Shown: positions 58,696 through 64,000 of the stretch, piece after piece
How the letters are laid out: each line of letters opens with the position of its first letter
Position numbering within the stretch: the stretch's first letter is position 1
From: an uncultured Saprospiraceae bacterium
GTDB lineage: Bacteria; Bacteroidota; Bacteroidia; Chitinophagales; Saprospiraceae
Assembly (NCBI GenBank): GCA_937921825.1
Contig: CAKZVK010000043.1
Location: 32,094-96,093 of the forward strand
Length of the DNA: 64,000 nucleotides
Reading direction: 5' to 3'
The notes under the pieces: model-generated
Database searches by the model: none
What the model saw: only the letters and a program-made list of their open reading frames with translations
Told to the model about the DNA's origin: nothing
Program-made: the position numbers and the translations under genes

Positions 58696-59228
58696 ATGAG
58701 GAAAAATTACTTGGTGTAGGTTCTAGACTACGTCATCCAGCCTATGGAGAAGGTGTAGTTATCGGTCTTGATCTAGCAGCGTACACCATAGTCTTTATGA
58801 CCTACGGAAAGAAGCTAGTAGGAAAAGAAACAGAAGGTCTAGAAATCATAGAATGTATCCCAGCTGAAAATGATATCAGCTTTACTGAAGCAGAAAAATC
58901 CTTGATTAGAATACTGAAAACTTACAATGGTCTAGAGAGCAAAGTCGAGCTAGGTGATAAGTGGAATGACGGTGTCATGATTCTAAAACCTGGAGATGAA
59001 GGACTAAAAAGTAAGGAAATTCCTATTGACACCTTTTTCCATAAGATCGTAATGGTTAGAGACAGAATCCGAGTGATGGAACAAAGGATCAATAGTAGCA
59101 AGCTGACTGATGAGGAAAAGGTAAACCTTCAACAATACATCTCTAGAATCTATGGCAGTTTGACCAGTTTCAACATTTTATTTAAATACAAAGAGGACCA
59201 CTTTAAAGGAGAGGGGAAAAAGTCTTAG
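58692..59228 (+). CDS. Uncharacterised conserved protein, 178 aa
   Basis: A soluble protein. Its N-terminal ~40 residues (GVGSRLRHPAYGEGVVIGLD, then YTIVFMTYGKK) look like a small beta-barrel of the kind seen at the C-terminus of UvrD/PcrA helicases. The rest is helical (TEAEKSLIRILKTY; RIRVMEQRINSSKLTDEEK). The start overlaps the stop of the T9SS gene (ATGA). No signal peptide. Function unknown; a nucleic-acid or protein-binding role is possible. Confidence 0.78.
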   Translation: MNEEKLLGVGSRLRHPAYGEGVVIGLDLAAYTIVFMTYGKKLVGKETEGLEIIECIPAENDISFTEAEKSLIRILKTYNGLESKVELGDKWNDGVMILKPGDEGLKSKEIPIDTFFHKIVMVRDRIRVMEQRINSSKLTDEEKVNLQQYISRIYGSLTSFNILFKYKEDHFKGEGKKS

Positions 59229-59234
59229 AGAAAG

Positions 59235-59984
59235 CTACTTCCTAGAGAATACGAAGTCAGCTGAACTAGGCACTAAGGAATTTAGGAAGCGTAATTTTCT
59301 GAGCATAAAAAAATAGATCGTTACCACTACACCTCTATTAATGGATTGATTCGGGTCGTAGCTGACTTGGCACTCTAACTCTAATGCTTCTGCCATTCGC
59401 GATATTGACTTGGGGACTAAAACATCTTCAGGTGTTGAATGTGGCATTGCATTGACATACCTGTAGTAAAGGGGATATAATAATTTAGAAGACACCGGCT
59501 CATACAGAAACAAGATTTTCCCTTCAGGCTTTAGCAAGCGCTTGAGTTCAGTTAGAGTTTCTTTATAACGGACAAAATGATGAGCTGCAGCATAACAGAA
59601 TATCAAATCAAAGCGCTTCTCTCCTACTGCAATATCATAGCTCTTTGCTGCCAACTTTGAGTCAATAGACACATTAAAAACTTCCTCCCAGTATGCTAGG
59701 CTATTAATAGCATACGGGCTGATATCAGAAACGGTATAGTCTGCCTTAGGATTATAGAATCTTTTTAAGAAGCATGAAGCCCAACCTTGACCTGCACCTA
59801 CTTCTAATATACTCTGAGCTGTAGAAAATTGATGTTTGTACTTTAATACTTTGTAATTAAAATGTTTAAGCTCTTGAGCCTTATTTAGAAAGTTATCAAC
59901 TGTGAAAGAATCATCAGATTCAAAATTGCTGTTCTTCCAGTAGTCAATTTCGACTTGTTCCTTTTCATGTAGAGTAAGAGGCAT
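59235..59984 (-). CDS. Class I SAM-dependent methyltransferase
   Basis: The SAM-binding loop ILEVGAGQGWASCFLKRF (motif I), followed by YTVSDIS, FDLIFCYAAAHHF (motif IV region) and GKILFLYEP, mark a methyltransferase domain of the UbiE/COQ5-like fold. 249 residues. The C-terminus (VVVTIYFFMLRKLRFLNSLV) is hydrophobic and may touch the membrane. It lies 8 bases after the GT2 gene as the last gene of a minus-strand envelope cluster, so a sugar or lipid acceptor is plausible but unproven. Confidence 0.88.
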   Translation of the reverse strand: MPLTLHEKEQVEIDYWKNSNFESDDSFTVDNFLNKAQELKHFNYKVLKYKHQFSTAQSILEVGAGQGWASCFLKRFYNPKADYTVSDISPYAINSLAYWEEVFNVSIDSKLAAKSYDIAVGEKRFDLIFCYAAAHHFVRYKETLTELKRLLKPEGKILFLYEPVSSKLLYPLYYRYVNAMPHSTPEDVLVPKSISRMAEALELECQVSYDPNQSINRGVVVTIYFFMLRKLRFLNSLVPSSADFVFSRK

Positions 59985-59992
59985 AGGATTAA

Positions 59993-60685
59993 CTACCTAA
60001 ACGGATTCATAAGCTTACCAACCATCTCAAAGCCATTTCCTATGGACTGGCCTTTCTTCATTGTTTCTTTGCTATAGAGTACATCTATCGGATACTCATA
60101 GATACTACTCTTATTGATAGAGGCGTTTTTGATTATTTCAATGCAAAACTCATAACCATTGTAGGTAATCTCGAGATTTTCGGCAAATCGTCTTGACATG
60201 ACTTTCATTCCAGATTGGCTATCTGTAATAACTAGGCCTGTCACAAAGAAATTTACGATGTTACCTATGAAGTTCAGTACAATCCTAGAAAGCGGGACTG
60301 AATTCTTCTTCATAAATCTACTTCCGATAACCAGATCAACATCTTGAGATTTAATATATTTTATGAGTGGAATTAAGTCTTTGGGATTATGTTGGAAGTC
60401 TGCATCTATAGTTGCAATATACTTGGCACCTTGTTCTAATGCATAATCGATGCCTGTCTTCGTTGCTGCTCCGGCGCCTAGGTTTATGACATGATCCAAG
60501 ACTTTTATTTTGTCTCCATAGGAAAGTGCCACCTCTTTTGTATAATCCTGACTATTATCATTGACTATTACAATGTTCTCGATACCCAAAGCAATAGAGG
60601 TCTCTAATACTGGACGTATCAGCTTCTCCTCATCCTTTGCAGGAATGACAACATACACATCGCTATAAAGACTGGAGCCACTCAT
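59993..60685 (-). CDS. Family 2 glycosyltransferase (dolichyl-phosphate mannosyltransferase-like)
   Basis: GT-A fold enzyme. YVVIPAKDEEKLI, IVNDNSQDYT, the metal-binding TIDADFQHNP and GSRFMKKNSVP are hallmark segments of DPM1/GtrB-type GT2 enzymes that charge a polyprenyl phosphate with a sugar. A hydrophobic patch (LNFIGNIVNFFVTGLVITDS) matches the DPM family but the paired C-terminal membrane helices of GtrB are missing. 230 residues. Adjacent multi-spanning proteins could use its lipid-linked sugar. Donor sugar unknown. Confidence 0.9.
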   Translation of the reverse strand: MSGSSLYSDVYVVIPAKDEEKLIRPVLETSIALGIENIVIVNDNSQDYTKEVALSYGDKIKVLDHVINLGAGAATKTGIDYALEQGAKYIATIDADFQHNPKDLIPLIKYIKSQDVDLVIGSRFMKKNSVPLSRIVLNFIGNIVNFFVTGLVITDSQSGMKVMSRRFAENLEITYNGYEFCIEIIKNASINKSSIYEYPIDVLYSKETMKKGQSIGNGFEMVGKLMNPFR

Positions 60686-60712
60686 ATTCGTAAGTGTAAA
60701 AATACGACAAGT

Positions 60713-61543
60713 TTAGCTACTGAGAGGCTTATACTTGAATGGCCAATAAAGCGCAATCATGAGTAGAACGCATAGAAAGCCTTCTAAGGGACGCATGACA
60801 TGGAAGGTCACTTGGGGCGGAACAGTTCTCCAAAATCCTTCCTTATCCTTCCTAATCAGCTCTAGGAAGGCATTGTCATCAGGCACAAACGATAGATATC
60901 CGACAGCCATGAAACAGGCTATTAATACCCCTAGAGTCAGTATCATCCCAATGAGGAATGGTTTTTTGGAAAATATAGTAAGTTGTGATTCTTCTCTCTT
61001 GTACAGATACAATACTAACAGACCTATAGCCAGACCAATCTGATCAATAAATACATCATTAAAGTCAAAATAATCAGAAGTAGGTGACAGAATCAAATAT
61101 TGATAAAACTCATCTACAAACCCAAACAAAGTACCCCAGCACATTACTGCCGCATAAGATCCTAAGACCTTAAAAAGCAAAAGAGCGAGAACCGCATACT
61201 GTATAAAGTGAACTATTTCAATATTGACTACTAAGAGCACATTAAAGGAGAGGATTACGAGGCAGGCAGTTAGAAAAGCATAAAGGATAAACTTTAGCTT
61301 TTGATGGTGGTGTAGCTCCATATAAAACTTCCGAAAATAAATTGTACCGATAATAACAACCAGTACGCCTAAAGAAAGTATGAGTAAATTATAATTTGCT
61401 CGGCCTAATGGTTTTCCTAGATTCCTACCAATCAGTCCACCAATAAAATTATGTGGCAATACAACTAGTGTAAAGTATACCAACAGAAGAATAACATCTA
61501 ATACCCTACTACGCTTTATATCAGATTTATGTGGAATAGACAT
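60713..61543 (-). CDS. VanZ-like integral membrane protein
   Basis: About eight hydrophobic segments. The central segment EIVHFIQYAVLALLLFKVLG, then GFVDEFYQYLILSP and DFNDVFIDQIGLAIGLLV, follows the VanZ-like pattern (H...E, DE..Q, D...N...G). Many VanZ-like proteins are of unknown role; one confers low teicoplanin resistance. At 276 residues it has extra helices at both ends. It lies 27 bases upstream of the GT2 gene and 11 bases after the membrane gene at 62943, so it belongs to the same operon. Confidence 0.8.
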   Translation of the reverse strand: MSIPHKSDIKRSRVLDVILLLVYFTLVVLPHNFIGGLIGRNLGKPLGRANYNLLILSLGVLVVIIGTIYFRKFYMELHHHQKLKFILYAFLTACLVILSFNVLLVVNIEIVHFIQYAVLALLLFKVLGSYAAVMCWGTLFGFVDEFYQYLILSPTSDYFDFNDVFIDQIGLAIGLLVLYLYKREESQLTIFSKKPFLIGMILTLGVLIACFMAVGYLSFVPDDNAFLELIRKDKEGFWRTVPPQVTFHVMRPLEGFLCVLLMIALYWPFKYKPLSS

Positions 61544-61554
61544 CTTTGATCTTT

Positions 61555-62943
61555 CTACAAGATTTCATAGATAGCATAACGTCCGGCATAATAGGTATCG
61601 CCGATGGTATTATAAGTGTATTTGTACTCATTACCGGCACCAAGCGTTTTGACTACGTTATCGGTTGCCAAAAGCTTAAAAGTTGGATTCTTGTTTATAT
61701 ACCTTCTGAGCGATCTATATTTTTGCTTTAGGGCCTCATCAGGTGTATTGTCAATGAGTGGCGTATTAAGGTCGAGTATTAAATACTTGATATTACTTGC
61801 CTTTAGTACCTCAGCAATTTCATTTTTATCCTCAAACGATCTGAGCAACCAATAGAACGTTCCAAGCTGATGATCTTGATAAATCCGATTATGATTATTC
61901 TTTATAAAGTAATTAAAGCTGGTACCTACTTTATAAATTATTGATTCTTCGTCACTATTTATTCTAGCGAGTGCTTTAGTCAGATTCGGGTAGATAGCTT
62001 CTAAGGTTTCTATTCTTGAAGCCTTACCAGTGCCGTATTCGTAGAAAGCTTGGTAAAACATCCCTTTCCCTAGCTGGTCTTCTGTCAGCTGTGGTTGTAT
62101 AGAAGACAGTCTTGCAACTATCGCTATCATAATCCAAATTGCACCAAAGGAATAAAACAGCCCTTTATATATCTTACCTAGTGTTAGAGACTTCTTTCGT
62201 ACTAATTTTAAAAGCAGAAATATTGCAATCATACTGACTGGAAACATGATATAGCAATACCAAATAATTCCTCCACCGAACAATAGCCAATAAAAAGAAT
62301 ATAGAAAAGTAAACACCAAGAAAAGCCTGTATTCAAGTTTCTCTGGAACCAACAACCTAGTAAGTAAAATAGAAATCAGAATAAAAGCTAGAAAGAGTAT
62401 TGTATATGTAACCCCATCCTTATTACCTGAAATCAAACTACCAAGCTTTTCGTAAGGCCTATATAGCTTTGAACTTACAGAATATATATGTGCAGTCAGT
62501 CTGCTGGTTGGTTCATCTACTGCGTCAGTTCTTTGGAGGTACTTTTCAAGTTGGGCATCTGTCTCTATTTTCACCTTCTCGGTCGGCGAAAAAACAAACG
62601 AATTAGAAGTTGAAATAATCCATATGGAAACAATGGCAAAAAACAAACCCAAAAACAACAATCGTCTACGACCCGCAAGTACTAGCAAAAGCAGAGGGAT
62701 AAACATCAGGTAGAGAAAACCTACGTCCACAAAATCCCCTTGCTGATTGACATTTATAGATATGTCATAGGGCTGTGTCAGATATCTATACAGTAAGGAC
62801 TCATAACCAAAATATCTCTGGACTTCCTCTCTCTGGGGATCATTATTAACTTCTGTAAGGTCGATTTCTTTCTGTTGAGAAAAGACTACTCCAGAAACAA
62901 GAAGGAGTAAATGAGTCAGTATGATAACTAGCTTCATTCTCAT
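61555..62943 (-). CDS. Multi-spanning membrane protein with signal-like N-terminus
   Basis: 462 residues. A signal-like segment (KLVIILTHLLLLVSGVVF) is followed by a short periplasmic stretch (EVQRYFGYESLLYRYLTQP), about seven membrane helices (60-290) and a soluble C-terminal domain (RINSDEESIIYKVGTSFNYF; LRSFEDKNEIAEVLKASNIKYLILDLNTP). The layout fits the C-terminal half of a large GT-C type glycosyltransferase or related envelope protein. It starts 2 bases after the stop of the upstream membrane gene, so a single larger ancestor is possible. Function not recognised. Confidence 0.75.
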   Translation of the reverse strand: MRMKLVIILTHLLLLVSGVVFSQQKEIDLTEVNNDPQREEVQRYFGYESLLYRYLTQPYDISINVNQQGDFVDVGFLYLMFIPLLLLVLAGRRRLLFLGLFFAIVSIWIISTSNSFVFSPTEKVKIETDAQLEKYLQRTDAVDEPTSRLTAHIYSVSSKLYRPYEKLGSLISGNKDGVTYTILFLAFILISILLTRLLVPEKLEYRLFLVFTFLYSFYWLLFGGGIIWYCYIMFPVSMIAIFLLLKLVRKKSLTLGKIYKGLFYSFGAIWIMIAIVARLSSIQPQLTEDQLGKGMFYQAFYEYGTGKASRIETLEAIYPNLTKALARINSDEESIIYKVGTSFNYFIKNNHNRIYQDHQLGTFYWLLRSFEDKNEIAEVLKASNIKYLILDLNTPLIDNTPDEALKQKYRSLRRYINKNPTFKLLATDNVVKTLGAGNEYKYTYNTIGDTYYAGRYAIYEIL

Positions 62944-62945
62944 AA

Positions 62946-64000
62946 CTACTTCTTTGACCTTTTGTAGTTATCTAATATCTTCCTTGTGTTCAAGTTTACC
63001 CCTTCATTCTCCCCAGCAAATAGCACCTTAGGACTCAGAGTTTTAGTTTCTACAAAGGTCTTTATTAGCCATGGTGAAAGCATAACTCCAGAGGTAAAAA
63101 GAAACCAGAACGTAAAAATAAATCTTCTCTGAAAGGACTTTCGATGCTTGATAAAACTCAGTGCAAAGAATGCCATGCTTAGAACTAAAGTGATGATTTT
63201 AAGGTAGCCTACCCCTAAATGATAGTCTCCTAGACCACTGACTTGATCCACTTGAGCAATTAATAATGCTGCAAGAGTAAAAAGTAAAGCACCTATAAGT
63301 CCAAAGAGATCCTTACTATTGAGCCAAATCACAGTAATCAAGGTCATAACCAAAAACGTATTGATCATCTTAATCCCCAAACCAAAACCTACCAGGATCC
63401 CAAGAGTAATAGCTACTCCGATAAATTTCTTTTTTGAAGTTTGATTAGATCCATCTTGATGAAATAGCCTCTTGTATGATTCTATTAAAATATAGATGCT
63501 CAGGAATTGAAAAAACAATAAACCATAATCTACTTTCAGCTCTATGTGCAACTGATTAGTGATAGCTGGAGTGGCTGTTACTGCGAGCAATACAAATAGT
63601 GTATCGGTTGTAGAAAGGGCTAATTTGTCCTTTGCCAAATGAAAAGCAACTATTATCGCCAATAGGTAGCCATAAAATGAAAGTCCTAAGCTCAGCTCTA
63701 TCCAATCAAATAAGAAGAACCCAGTACTTATAAATAACGACCAATTATAGGGAGGATATCCTGAAACCAATCCGCCCTGCTTGGCTACTAAATTTGATAT
63801 GTTTATGTATACATTCCTCGAGTCAAAACCATTAGGGAATGGTGACTGGAGAGAAATGAAATTAATAGCTAAGTACGCTACTAGAACGAATCCAAGAAAT
63901 ATAGCTACCCACCCAAGTTCTCTGATTTCAATTTTATCTACTAGCAGTGTCTTTAACTTCCTAAGTAATCCCTTTGGATTGACTAAGAACATCAGTGCAA
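62946..64000 (-). CDS. Multi-spanning membrane protein, GT-C/PMT-like, N-terminus beyond the window
   Basis: The frame stays open to the right edge; an ATG at 63992 exists but two upstream in-frame codons lead out of the window, and related proteins have more helices before the segment seen here, so the true start is probably outside. Visible features: a first helix (GWVAIFLGFVLVAYLAINF), then a periplasmic loop PFPNGFDSRNVYINISNLV with GYPPYNWSLFIS, then about eight helices. The D-S-R and aromatic-rich loop after helix 1 resembles GT-C glycosyltransferases that use lipid-linked sugars. Not certain. Confidence 0.65.
   Translation of the reverse strand, partial: ALMFLVNPKGLLRKLKTLLVDKIEIRELGWVAIFLGFVLVAYLAINFISLQSPFPNGFDSRNVYINISNLVAKQGGLVSGYPPYNWSLFISTGFFLFDWIELSLGLSFYGYLLAIIVAFHLAKDKLALSTTDTLFVLLAVTATPAITNQLHIELKVDYGLLFFQFLSIYILIESYKRLFHQDGSNQTSKKKFIGVAITLGILVGFGLGIKMINTFLVMTLITVIWLNSKDLFGLIGALLFTLAALLIAQVDQVSGLGDYHLGVGYLKIITLVLSMAFFALSFIKHRKSFQRRFIFTFWFLFTSGVMLSPWLIKTFVETKTLSPKVLFAGENEGVNLNTRKILDNYKRSKK

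Overview
This window is AT-rich chromosomal DNA from a member of the Bacteroidota, most likely a marine or surface-associated Saprospiria/Cytophagia-like bacterium. The phylum call is secure: there is a SusC/SusD pair, two proteins with type IX secretion (T9SS) C-terminal sorting domains, the T9SS protein PorT, the order rpmB-rpmG-DUF4295-ftsY, a BshC bacillithiol ligase, and many genes preceded by the Bacteroidota -7 element TAnnTTTG. The family-level placement is inference. No rRNA, tRNA, CRISPR array or prophage was seen.

Bases 1-20,100 form a carbohydrate-use island. On the minus strand a SusC/SusD transporter pair is followed by two tandem CRTAC1-like lipoproteins (FG-GAP/VCBS repeats plus an ASPIC/UnbV domain); the second runs off the window. 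Divergent from them are a LacI-type regulator, a Mak-like ROK fructokinase and a secreted DUF1080 (3-keto-disaccharide hydrolase family) protein. Facing these, a minus-strand set encodes a GMC flavoprotein dehydrogenase with a Cys cluster motif, its Tat-type small subunit, an MFS sugar porter and a GH32 beta-fructosidase lipoprotein. A third CRTAC1-like lipoprotein is divergent from the dehydrogenase. Together they suggest capture and breakdown of sucrose or fructan, with a possible parallel oxidative (3-keto-sugar) route, controlled by LacI at a near-palindromic operator at 8449-8460.

Bases 20,100-22,430 hold small genes of unknown function and an outer-membrane beta-barrel. Bases 22,700-31,230 are housekeeping: ribosomal proteins L28 and L33, DUF4295, FtsY, CcmE (a CxxxY variant) and CcmF, a DUF2520 protein, a lipid A-type acyltransferase and PurB. 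Bases 31,260-32,650 hold an IS200/IS605-like (RAYT-like) tyrosine transposase followed by a 302-bp tandem array. The array units look like internally deleted copies of the same element.

Bases 32,700-59,230 are again mostly core genes: an ABC-F protein, PurM, BshC, AccD, HemE, DapB, GyrA with a TPR partner, UbiE/MenG, PorT, AcpH, YchF, PdhB, Mpl, MnmD and a dicarboxylate symporter, with two large sortilin-like T9SS cargo proteins among them. A probable small RNA locus ends at an orphan terminator near 36,440. Bases 59,235-64,000 are a minus-strand envelope/glycan cluster: a methyltransferase, a GT2 glycosyltransferase, a VanZ-like protein and two multi-spanning proteins, the last cut by the window edge.
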